The notes beneath the pieces were generated by a model. The model was not told where the DNA came from and ran no database searches. It worked only from the letters and a program-made list of their open reading frames with translations. Positions 13,093-21,634 of a stretch of 22,786 nucleotides of DNA are shown here, piece by piece. The position numbers and the translations under genes were made by a program. Each line of letters starts with the position of its first letter. Position 1 is the stretch's first letter. Origin of the DNA: a virus; IMG/VR virus record IMGVR_UViG_3300028558_000102, positions 1-22,786 of that record; one strand, written 5' to 3'.

Positions 13093-16000
13093 ATGGGCCT
13101 GCAAGACGTCCAGCTCAGGATTTTCCTCAGCGTCAATGGACTCAGTTCCCTCAACACACTGAATACAGCGATCAAGGGCAACACGGGCATCATGAGCGGG
13201 ATGTCTGCCGTCAGCAAGGGCCAGACGTCGATCAACTGGGACCAGGTCAAGTCCTTCCAGGGACTGACCACGCAGTTGAACAACGTCGAGCGCAACTACG
13301 ACGCCGTGTACCGCGCTGCCCAGCACATGACTCAGATCGGGCAGCAGCTCAATCAGGTCGGACAGGCTGGCATCGGTGTGCTCAAGTCCGCTGTCGGACA
13401 GTGGGGCGACTTTCAGTATTCCATGAACCGCGCTGCTGGCGCTCTTGACGTGTCCACTGACATGTACGGGAAGCTGCAGGGCGCGATCACTGACGTAGCC
13501 AAGCAGGTCCGGCTGTTCTCCCCGAACGACGTCGCCATGGCGATGTACTACTGGGCGTCCGCCACTGGCCAGGTCGTACATAGCACCAAGGACCTCGCTG
13601 CCATCCAGACGGAGATCACTCCGATCCTGAAGGCATCTGCCATGACCAGCACGGACATGGAGACGTCCATCAAGGGTGTCTACGGCGTTTTGACCGAGTT
13701 CGGACTCGGCCTCAGCCACACCACGGAGGTCACCGAAGACCTGACCGTGGCTGCGCAGAAGTCCGCTCTTGAGTGGCCTGACCTCATCAGTGCATTCAAG
13801 ATGCTCGGCCCGATTGCGCATGCCAACGGCGTCTCCGTGAACGACGTGACTGTCATGCTCATGAAGCTGGGCGATGCGGGTATCAAGGGTGGACAGGCTG
13901 GCCGCGCTCTGTCGCAGTTCTTCACGAAGTTGGTAAACCCGACGGCTGCAGCCAAGAAGTCCCTCGACGACGTGTGGCAGGCCACGTATCACGTGTCTGA
14001 CGCCTACGACAAGATGGTCTTTCCGAAGGGAAAGTTCGAGGGCATGACTGCCTACATGGATCAGCTTGTCACGGTCACCGACAAGATGACCCAGTCCGAG
14101 CGGAACAGGTTCATCGCTCAGACCACGACTCAGAACGAGTCTCGCGCCATCATCGCCATGGTTCAGCGCGAAATCGACATCAAGAACGGACTCATCTCAG
14201 CCGACGATGCCGCCAAGTATTCGATGGACGGCGCCTCGGCTGCATTCGATAAGTCCTGGGGCTACATGGCCAGTTCGTGGCAGGGCACCGTCGGGCTTCT
14301 CAAAAACAGCCTGATGCCGATTGTCCTGCAGGTCGGGGCAACCATCGCCGAGATCGCGACCCCGATCATAGACGCCGTGACGGGCTGGGCCGACGCGTTC
14401 AGCGAGTGGCTGGCCCTGAACCCTCGCATCGCAGACATGGCTGTCAAGATTTTCGCGATTGGCTCTGTCGTCCTGGCCGCGACTGGCTCCCTTCTGTTGC
14501 TCGGCGCCGCTGGTATCCGCCTCGGGGCCACGATGAAGATGTGGGGCTCTCCGGTCCTCGGCATCGCCCTGGACCTCGCGGTCCTGGTTGGTATCGTCGT
14601 CGGTCTCGGCTACGCCTTTGACAAGAACACGGGCGGCATCCGCGATGCGGTCCTCCACCTCTACGCCGTCATCCATCCGATCTTCTCGGAAGCCAGCGCG
14701 GACATCAAGACGCTCACCGACAAGCTGCCCGGACTGAACTCCAACTTTGGCCAGGTCGGCACGGGGGTCATCAAGGACATCGCCGACTGCATCAACAAAC
14801 TGGCCGATGCCCTGCAGCGCATGAACGACACCAAGGCTGGTCACGACGCCCTGGTGGGCCTGGCTGGTGCGTTGGAGTTGTACGTGTCGGCTGCTTCCGG
14901 TATGAAGGCTGCGAACTTTGCCCTTGACGCTTTCAGCGCAATGGCCAAGGGGCTCGTGATCTTCCTGCCCGGGCTGAACGCGCTACTTCTCTTGTTCGTC
15001 TCCACGATGACCGGAGCCTCGTCGCTATCGTCGGGCTGGGCTGCGTTGACGTTCATGCTCGACGGCTTCACGGCATCGGTATGGGCGAACACCGTCGCAC
15101 TCCTGGCCAACCCGATCACGTGGATCGTCGTTGCCATCGTCGCCGCTGTTGCCCTGCTGGCGCTCGCCTGGGCCAACGACTGGGGCGGTATTCGCGAGAA
15201 GGTCGCTGCCGTTTGGGACTGGATACAGAAGAACATCGTCCCGCTCGTGGGCACGATCTTCAAGGCCATCGTCTCGGCCATCCAGACCTTCGTCTCGACC
15301 GCCGTTGACGTATTCAAGTTCCTGCTCGGCGCTCTCACGACCATCTTCAACACGTTGGTCTCGGTTGTCACGGCCATATGGAACACGCTTGTAAGTGTGT
15401 TCGGTCCTCCGATCCAGAAGATCATCGGCCTGATCATGCGTCTCGCTCAGCCGTTCATCGACATGGCGGAAAAGTACGCGCCAGGTATCGCTCGGGCAAT
15501 CGGAGACATGGCCAAGACGGTCGTTTCCGTCCTCACGAACCTGTGGAACACGTTCAGCACCGTGTTCACCAAGCAGATACTTCCAACCGTTCAGTCAGTC
15601 ATCAACAAGATCGGCCCGTTCATCACCGGCATCCTCTCGAAGATCGGACCACTCCTGGGCAGCATTGCCGCTTTCGCTGGCGCACTGGCCAAGAAGTTCA
15701 TCGACGCGTGGAACGGAATTGTTTCGATCCTGCAGTGGGCGTGGGGCATCTTCTCTCCGATCTTCGATCAGCTCGTGCAGTGGTTCACGGACTTTGTCAG
15801 CAACTACATCTCACTCCTGCAGACCGCATGGAACGATCTGTGGAGTGCGGCGCAGGCTGTCGCCCAGGTCTTCGTTGACTTCTTCAACAACGTCTTCCTT
15901 CCGATTTGGGACGCGGCTGCCACGATCATCTCGGCTGCCCTGGGAGTAATCGGCGGCGTACTCAAGAACGCCTTCGACTTCTTCATGACCGACATCATCC

Positions 16001-16980
16001 AGCCGTTCGCCACCCTGTTCATTCAGGACTTCGGCGTTCTGTTTGACACGATTGGCGGCATCGTGAAGGGCGCCATGGACATCATCCAGGGCGTCATCCA
16101 GTTGGTCCTCGACACGATCACGGGCATCTTCAACGTCTTCGCCGACATTCTCAACGGGGACTGGAACAAGCTATGGAGCGACATCTGCACGCTCGTTCAG
16201 AACGTCGCTTCTGACATCGGTTTGATTATCAGTGGCCTGGTGCAGACCATCGTGTCCGTCATCTCGGGCGCGGCTCAGTTGATCTTCAATGGCGCCACGA
16301 CGGCGTTCAACGAAATCATCACCGTCCTGAAGAGTGTGATCGCCGCCATCTGGAATGGCTCTACTGGTCTGGCTTACGACATCGTCAACAACCTCGTCAA
16401 CGGCATCGTCAGCCTCGATACGTGGATTTTCAACCAGATCACGTCCTTCATCGCGGCTGCATTCCAGACACTGACCGACCTGCCCTCGACGGTCGTAGAC
16501 ATCGGTGTAAACGTCGTCAAGGGCATCATGAACGGCATCACTTCGATGACGTCTTGGATCGTCTCTCAGATCGAAGCCTGGGTTGACTCTGTCATCCCTG
16601 GCCCGATCAAGACGGTCCTCGGCATCAGCAGCCCGTCGAAGCTCATGGCCTCGTACGGCAAGTTCGTCGTGCAGGGTCTCGCCAATGGCATCAACGGAAC
16701 AGACGATGCCATGACGGCCATGACCAACTACTCCAAGAGGCTCGCCGCAGCGGCCTCCACAGCCGCCTCTGGTGTCGAGTCGGCACTGTCCACGTCGTCC
16801 GCCTACAACGCTGGCGACCTGAACGTGACCACGGACTCGACCAAGACAATCAACCTGGCCATCACAGTGAAGTCGCCTGACGGCAGCGTGTCGCAGGTTG
16901 ACATGGGCACCCTGGCAAGCCTGATCTCCGGGTCGGACCTTGCACATGCCCTGCAGCGTTCAGCAGCGAGTGCATCCTAA
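13093..16980 (+). CDS. Tail tape measure protein
   Basis: The 1295-residue protein sets tail length. By the usual ~0.15 nm per residue this would be about 190 nm (inference). The N-terminal third resembles the TP901-type tape measure domain (YYWASATGQVVHSTKDLA, LGDAGIKGGQAGRALSQFF). Four hydrophobic segments follow at about 449-475, 488-510, 620-640 and 673-694. A long array of aromatic-rich helices (WNTLVSVF, VWDWIQ, WNGIVSIL) fills the middle, and the conserved-looking end GISSPSKLMASYGKFVVQGL lies near residue 1180. ATG 13093 is preferred because TAGGTG precedes it; an in-frame GTG at 13087 is an alternative. No lysozyme or peptidase motif was recognised. The stop overlaps the next ATG (TAATG). 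Confidence 0.95.
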   Translation: MGLQDVQLRIFLSVNGLSSLNTLNTAIKGNTGIMSGMSAVSKGQTSINWDQVKSFQGLTTQLNNVERNYDAVYRAAQHMTQIGQQLNQVGQAGIGVLKSAVGQWGDFQYSMNRAAGALDVSTDMYGKLQGAITDVAKQVRLFSPNDVAMAMYYWASATGQVVHSTKDLAAIQTEITPILKASAMTSTDMETSIKGVYGVLTEFGLGLSHTTEVTEDLTVAAQKSALEWPDLISAFKMLGPIAHANGVSVNDVTVMLMKLGDAGIKGGQAGRALSQFFTKLVNPTAAAKKSLDDVWQATYHVSDAYDKMVFPKGKFEGMTAYMDQLVTVTDKMTQSERNRFIAQTTTQNESRAIIAMVQREIDIKNGLISADDAAKYSMDGASAAFDKSWGYMASSWQGTVGLLKNSLMPIVLQVGATIAEIATPIIDAVTGWADAFSEWLALNPRIADMAVKIFAIGSVVLAATGSLLLLGAAGIRLGATMKMWGSPVLGIALDLAVLVGIVVGLGYAFDKNTGGIRDAVLHLYAVIHPIFSEASADIKTLTDKLPGLNSNFGQVGTGVIKDIADCINKLADALQRMNDTKAGHDALVGLAGALELYVSAASGMKAANFALDAFSAMAKGLVIFLPGLNALLLLFVSTMTGASSLSSGWAALTFMLDGFTASVWANTVALLANPITWIVVAIVAAVALLALAWANDWGGIREKVAAVWDWIQKNIVPLVGTIFKAIVSAIQTFVSTAVDVFKFLLGALTTIFNTLVSVVTAIWNTLVSVFGPPIQKIIGLIMRLAQPFIDMAEKYAPGIARAIGDMAKTVVSVLTNLWNTFSTVFTKQILPTVQSVINKIGPFITGILSKIGPLLGSIAAFAGALAKKFIDAWNGIVSILQWAWGIFSPIFDQLVQWFTDFVSNYISLLQTAWNDLWSAAQAVAQVFVDFFNNVFLPIWDAAATIISAALGVIGGVLKNAFDFFMTDIIQPFATLFIQDFGVLFDTIGGIVKGAMDIIQGVIQLVLDTITGIFNVFADILNGDWNKLWSDICTLVQNVASDIGLIISGLVQTIVSVISGAAQLIFNGATTAFNEIITVLKSVIAAIWNGSTGLAYDIVNNLVNGIVSLDTWIFNQITSFIAAAFQTLTDLPSTVVDIGVNVVKGIMNGITSMTSWIVSQIEAWVDSVIPGPIKTVLGISSPSKLMASYGKFVVQGLANGINGTDDAMTAMTNYSKRLAAAASTAASGVESALSTSSAYNAGDLNVTTDSTKTINLAITVKSPDGSVSQVDMGTLASLISGSDLAHALQRSAASAS

Positions 16981-19931
16981 TGACGACCTCCTCTACCGTC
17001 TACTGCTCCAAGGACTCTTCGGCTATCGACTCGTCATCGTCCTCTTGGAACGGAATGGACTCCCACTCGCCGGTTGGGTGGATGGTGGGCAACGCCTATC
17101 TGGCCCGATCCTTCATCTACTTCCCCTTCGACTTCACGGGGGTGACCGCGATTGTCTCGGCCACCCTCAACATCTTTGTGGCTCACAAGTCGGGCGGCGG
17201 TGACCACTGCTGGGGCGGCAGCGGTTCTCGCAACCTGCAGGTCTACGCCATGACCTCCGACTGGGGCGAGGGCGTGGGCTCCGAAGGAAACTGGACCAAC
17301 AGCCCGTCGTGGTCGTGGGCCAACCGCGCTGGCGCCTACACAGCTACTGACGGCGCGTCCCTGGCCTTCTCGGGACCGGGCACCGACCAGCAGCACATGA
17401 CACTCGACGTCACCGCGCTCGTCACAGACATGTTCAACGGCGCAGACAACTACGGTTTCATTCTCAAGAACTCGAACGAGTCCGACCAGGTCTACGGTCT
17501 TGAGTTCTACACGCGCCACTACGGCAGCGGCATGACTCCGTACGTCCAGCTCGTCGTCTCTACTAACACGACACCCCTCGCCCCGACGGGCCTGGGTCCG
17601 ACCGGCAACGCGCTGATCAACAACCTGACCCCGTCGTTCTCCGGCACACATGCCGACGGTGGCGACGGCGACACGATGGGCTCGTACCAAATCCAGGTCT
17701 TCAAGGATGACGGCACGACGCTCGTGTGGAACTCCGGCTCCGTGAGCGCGCCCGGTGCCACTGTCTTCTCGAAGCCATATGGCGGACCCTCGCTGACGGG
17801 AAACCTCTTCTACAAGTGGCAGGCTCGCACCTGCGATGCATCTGGTGCGTGGGGTCCGTATTCCGCCCTGCAGCGGTTCAAGGTCAACTCCGTCCCGAAC
17901 GCACCGACGCTGTCGATCAGCGGCACGGCTGCGAACGAGAACACACTGACCCCGACCCTCTACGTCACTCACAGCGACCCGGACCCGAGCGACAGCCAGA
18001 TGTACGGCTACCGCGTATGCCTGGTCCGAACGTCCGATAGCGCCGTGATGCTTGACACAGGGCAGATCGGATGCACACCGCAGACAACCCTTGCACTCCT
18101 GTACGCAGGAACAGCGCTGGCGTGGGGGACCACCTACTCGTGGAACGCGCAGACGAAGGACAGCAACGGTGCATGGGGAGCAATCTCCAGCGTCGTTACC
18201 TTCACCACGCATGCTGCCGGTGTGCCGATCTCCCTGCTGCCCACAGGCGGCACGGTCGTCAACAACCCGACGCCTACGTTCACTGGCGCTCGTGCCACTG
18301 GCGCGGACTCGCTAACGGCTGCCCAGGTTCAAGTCTACGACTCGACCGGGGCAACGCTGCTCTATGACTCGGGCATGACCGCCACCGGGGTGACAAGCTC
18401 TGCGTTTTCTAAGGTCTACCCTGGCAGCCCCGTTCTCGCGTGGAGCACGACCTACACCTGGCGCGCGGCTGTCACAAGCTCCATCGGCGGCGTGTCCGCC
18501 TGGTCGGCGCTGCAGTCCTTCGCGATCCCGGCCTCCGGTAACGTCCAGTGCAACGCGCCGCTCGGGTCTCCGATCACGACCCTGACCCCCGCCTTCACCT
18601 TCTCTCGCTCGACCAACTACAACGCCTACCAGCTCTCTGTCTACGAAGCTGACGGCGTCACCCTGCACTGGGCCTCCGGTACGGTCTCTGTGACCAGCAC
18701 TGGCAGCACGAGCTACACCTACGCGGGCACTGCGCTCGTGTGGGGCAACGCCTATCAGTGGCAGTTGCGAGTCAGTTCCGATGGCGGAACGACCTGGGGC
18801 AACGGCTGGTCTGGCCTGCAGAGCTTCACCGAAGACGCTGCTGGCATGCCGACCCTCACCAACCCCGTCAACGACTCCTGGCAGACCGTCCTGACGCCGA
18901 CGTTCACAGGTACGACCAACAACAGCGAAGTCATCTCGACCTATCGCATCGTTGTCTACGCCGCCGACCAGGTCACCGTCCTTTGGGACAGCGGTCAGCT
19001 CTCCGGCTCCGGTACGGCCTTCTCAAAGGCGTACGCCGGTAGCAACGCCCTGACCTATGGCGCCCGGTACTACTGGTCCGCCAGCTACGTCAAGGCGTCC
19101 GGCGCACCGGGCTCCCTGTCGCCGCAGCAGAGCTTCCACATCAACGCCGCCCCGGGTTCGCCGTCTGGCCTCACGCCTACGACGGGGACCGTCCTAGCCA
19201 ACACACTCATGCCCGTCTTCTCGGCCAACTTCGAGGACCCGGACAAGTCCCTGTGGGGCGACGTCCCGACCTCGTTTGTCGTCGAGGTCTACAAGAACAG
19301 CGACAGCTCCTACCAGTACACCCTGACCTGCACGTCTGGCCTCGTCAGCGGCGTGAACTCCGTGCAGGAGGGAGCGTCTGGCACCGTGAAGACTGGTGCA
19401 GGATCGCTCACCTACAACACGGAATACAAGGCTCGCTTCCAGTACACCGACAGCAAGGGTGCTGTAGGTGCGTGGTCGGCGTACGTCGTCATCCGTCCCT
19501 CCGTGCCCCCGACTGTCTCGTTTGTCACGCCTGGCTCAACCGTCACCGCCCCTGGCTTCAACGTCACCTGGGCCTACGGGTCCACCTATAGCATCACTCA
19601 GGGCGCGTATCAGGTGACGCTCATTCGCAAGTCTGACTCGGCACCGATCTACGACACCGGTCTGGTGTCCTCTAGCGCACCGTCGTGGCCATTCCCGTCC
19701 GGCTACCTTGTCAACGGCACCGTCTACACGATCTTCCTGACCGTGTGGGATACCGATGGCCTGCAGTCGAGCACGGTGTTCAAGGACATCACGACATCTT
19801 GGACGCCACCTGCGGCACTCACAGGAGCCTCTACGACCGCCATGGACGCAGGCATCCTCGTGGAGTGGGACCAGTCGAACCTGTCTCCGACTGACTTCGC
19901 CTACTACCAGGTCTACCGGAAGGAACTCTAA
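16980..19931 (+). CDS. Large minor tail protein: DNRLRE domain plus Ig/Fn3-like repeats
   Basis: Residues 1-195 resemble a DNRLRE beta-sandwich (ARSFIYFPFDFTGV, LDVTALVTDMFNG, NYGFILKN). About seven Ig-like repeats of ~90-115 residues follow, each with a strand pair such as QIQVFKDDGTTLVWNSG, QVQVYDSTGATLLYDSG or RIVVYAADQVTVLWDSG and a W/Y-rich strand (YSWNAQTKDSNGAWG). The last domain (from about 940, PPAALTGAS to YYQVYRKEL) is the first half of an Fn3 domain and stops abruptly; the next gene supplies the second half. Located after the tape measure, it likely forms part of the tail tip and may bind cell-wall carbohydrate (inference). The start overlaps the previous stop. Confidence 0.85.
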   Translation: MTTSSTVYCSKDSSAIDSSSSSWNGMDSHSPVGWMVGNAYLARSFIYFPFDFTGVTAIVSATLNIFVAHKSGGGDHCWGGSGSRNLQVYAMTSDWGEGVGSEGNWTNSPSWSWANRAGAYTATDGASLAFSGPGTDQQHMTLDVTALVTDMFNGADNYGFILKNSNESDQVYGLEFYTRHYGSGMTPYVQLVVSTNTTPLAPTGLGPTGNALINNLTPSFSGTHADGGDGDTMGSYQIQVFKDDGTTLVWNSGSVSAPGATVFSKPYGGPSLTGNLFYKWQARTCDASGAWGPYSALQRFKVNSVPNAPTLSISGTAANENTLTPTLYVTHSDPDPSDSQMYGYRVCLVRTSDSAVMLDTGQIGCTPQTTLALLYAGTALAWGTTYSWNAQTKDSNGAWGAISSVVTFTTHAAGVPISLLPTGGTVVNNPTPTFTGARATGADSLTAAQVQVYDSTGATLLYDSGMTATGVTSSAFSKVYPGSPVLAWSTTYTWRAAVTSSIGGVSAWSALQSFAIPASGNVQCNAPLGSPITTLTPAFTFSRSTNYNAYQLSVYEADGVTLHWASGTVSVTSTGSTSYTYAGTALVWGNAYQWQLRVSSDGGTTWGNGWSGLQSFTEDAAGMPTLTNPVNDSWQTVLTPTFTGTTNNSEVISTYRIVVYAADQVTVLWDSGQLSGSGTAFSKAYAGSNALTYGARYYWSASYVKASGAPGSLSPQQSFHINAAPGSPSGLTPTTGTVLANTLMPVFSANFEDPDKSLWGDVPTSFVVEVYKNSDSSYQYTLTCTSGLVSGVNSVQEGASGTVKTGAGSLTYNTEYKARFQYTDSKGAVGAWSAYVVIRPSVPPTVSFVTPGSTVTAPGFNVTWAYGSTYSITQGAYQVTLIRKSDSAPIYDTGLVSSSAPSWPFPSGYLVNGTVYTIFLTVWDTDGLQSSTVFKDITTSWTPPAALTGASTTAMDAGILVEWDQSNLSPTDFAYYQVYRKEL

Positions 19932-20467
19932 TGGGCGACTGGGAACTCTACGCTCAGCTTCCAAACCTGACATCCACCGCGTTCACGGACTACATGGCTG
20001 GTATGAATACGAACTACCAGTACAAGGTCACCGTGTTCAAGGCGGTCGCTGGTGACGTGGCTATCGAGTCCAACCCGTCGGACGTGAATACTGCCGTCAT
20101 CAGCGACGACATGTGGTACGTCATCGGTGCTGACGGCGACCCGTCGCACATGTTCGAGTTGCCAGTCACCGTGGAGACACACACCGAGCCCATTCAGCAG
20201 GAAGTCTTCGAGCCCCTTGGCTCAAACCGCAAGACCATCGTTCGCGGAAAGGTCCTCGGGGCTGAGGGAACCATGACCTGCCTCTGGACTGACTCGCAGC
20301 GCGTCCTGGCAATGACGCAGATCGACTACATCAAGAACAACGCCGGTCCTCACATTCTCAAGTCTCCGTTCGGTGACGTGTGGCGTGTCGAGTTCGCCGG
20401 TCCCGCCAAGACCTACCAGCCCGGAGGCGCAATCTCTGTGGACCTGGCATGGACAGAGGTTCAGTAA
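19931..20467 (+). CDS. Minor tail protein beginning in mid-Fn3 domain
   Basis: Of 178 residues, the first ~55 (WELYAQLPNLTSTAFTDYMA, then NYQYKVTVFK) match the second half of an Fn3 domain whose first half ends the preceding gene. From about residue 62 a tail domain follows, with FEPLGSNRKTIVRGKVLGAE and HILKSPFGDVWRVEFAG, a pattern seen in distal/minor tail proteins. The ATG overlaps the preceding TAA, and AAGGA at 19920-19924 gives ideal spacing. It lies in the -1 frame relative to the upstream gene. It may be a separately made subunit that completes the fold in trans, or the continuation of one protein made by frameshifting. Confidence 0.8.
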   Translation: MGDWELYAQLPNLTSTAFTDYMAGMNTNYQYKVTVFKAVAGDVAIESNPSDVNTAVISDDMWYVIGADGDPSHMFELPVTVETHTEPIQQEVFEPLGSNRKTIVRGKVLGAEGTMTCLWTDSQRVLAMTQIDYIKNNAGPHILKSPFGDVWRVEFAGPAKTYQPGGAISVDLAWTEVQ

Positions 20468-21634
20468 GTGCAGACCCTCAGCCCGACATTCATCGCGGCG
20501 ATCAAGTCGCCGGTTCATACGATTGCTATTCGCATGACGGTTCTCGACACAAGCGGGAACCCGGTGCCGGGCGGTGTCTTTCACGACGTCTCCTACACAG
20601 CAGACTCCACGGGCATCATGACCGACGGTTCCGTCGATCTCGACATCACCCGTGGAGCCCGTCGCACCTTTACGGCGTCTCTGCTGAATGACAACGGAGA
20701 ATGGGCACCCCAGGCTGACTGGTCGGGCCTGTTCTACGTCAACCGCATGATCCGACTCGAACGCGGCATCCAGATCAGCGAGAACACCTACGAATACGTC
20801 ACCATCGGCACCTTCTACATCGACACCGCCGACATCGCGATTGAGAAGAACATGAGCATGATCGCGCTGGCGGGCACGGATGGATGGAAGAAGCTGGCCA
20901 CGTCTCGGTTTGGATACGCGAAGACATACGCCAAGAACACCAACGTGAACGTCATCCTCAAGGACCTGGCTTCCTTCGCCGGGATCACGAAGCTCGCGCT
21001 CGACGACCTGAACACGCGCACCACCGCAGCGAAGCAGCTAAGCGTCGCCCTTGCGGTAGAGCGCGATCACGAGTTCGGCGACATCGTCAGCAACCTTGCG
21101 ACCACCTTTGGCATCTACATCTACTTCGACCCGTTCGGACGGATGGTCAGCTCGGAGGTCCCGCAGCCGGGAACGACACAGCCGTGCTGGGTGTACGACC
21201 CCTCCGACAACAACAACCTCCTGACAGTCAAGGCGTCGTACAAGGACGACCTGTTCTTCAACGCAGTCCTGGTCTACGGCACTGGCAACAAGAACCATCC
21301 AGTTGTCAGCAACCGCGCAGACACGGACCCGCGATCTCCTACGAACGTGAACGCCATCGGGCGTCGCACCGACTACTACGAGACAGACACTATCTCCACG
21401 CAGGCCCAGGCTGACGCCTGCGCCAACAAGCGATACACCGACAACATGGCAGTCACGGAGGACATTCAGTTGGAGACGATCTGCAACCCGGCCTTCGAGG
21501 GTGGCGACATCATCACCGTCAGGGAGCCGAGCTTCTCCAACCTGAATAGCAACTACATCGTCCGGCAGCTCAGCATTCCACTGTCGAGCAGCCGCATGAC
21601 GATCAAGTTGGAGCGGACAAGGAACGTCTACTAA
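20468..21634 (+). CDS. Minor tail / baseplate hub-like protein
   Basis: This 388-residue protein starts with TLSPTFIAAIKSPVHTIAIRMTV, a pattern common in actinophage minor tail proteins that cap the tail tip. Next come a beta-rich domain (GIMTDGSVDLDITRGARRTF), a middle part resembling tail hub domains (TRTTAAKQLSVALAVERDHE, FGIYIYFDPFGRMV), and a C-terminal region with FEGGDIITVREP and NYIVRQLSIPL. This order recalls gp27/Tal-like hub proteins. No peptidase motif was recognised. The GTG start follows the previous stop directly, with AGAGG about eight bases upstream; its own stop overlaps the next start (TAATG). Confidence 0.8.
   Translation: MQTLSPTFIAAIKSPVHTIAIRMTVLDTSGNPVPGGVFHDVSYTADSTGIMTDGSVDLDITRGARRTFTASLLNDNGEWAPQADWSGLFYVNRMIRLERGIQISENTYEYVTIGTFYIDTADIAIEKNMSMIALAGTDGWKKLATSRFGYAKTYAKNTNVNVILKDLASFAGITKLALDDLNTRTTAAKQLSVALAVERDHEFGDIVSNLATTFGIYIYFDPFGRMVSSEVPQPGTTQPCWVYDPSDNNNLLTVKASYKDDLFFNAVLVYGTGNKNHPVVSNRADTDPRSPTNVNAIGRRTDYYETDTISTQAQADACANKRYTDNMAVTEDIQLETICNPAFEGGDIITVREPSFSNLNSNYIVRQLSIPLSSSRMTIKLERTRNVY

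Noticed and set aside
17034-18212. 392-codon - strand frame opposite the DNRLRE/Ig tail gene
   Set aside because: A shadow frame within a clear repeat-containing gene; no motif or start signal.
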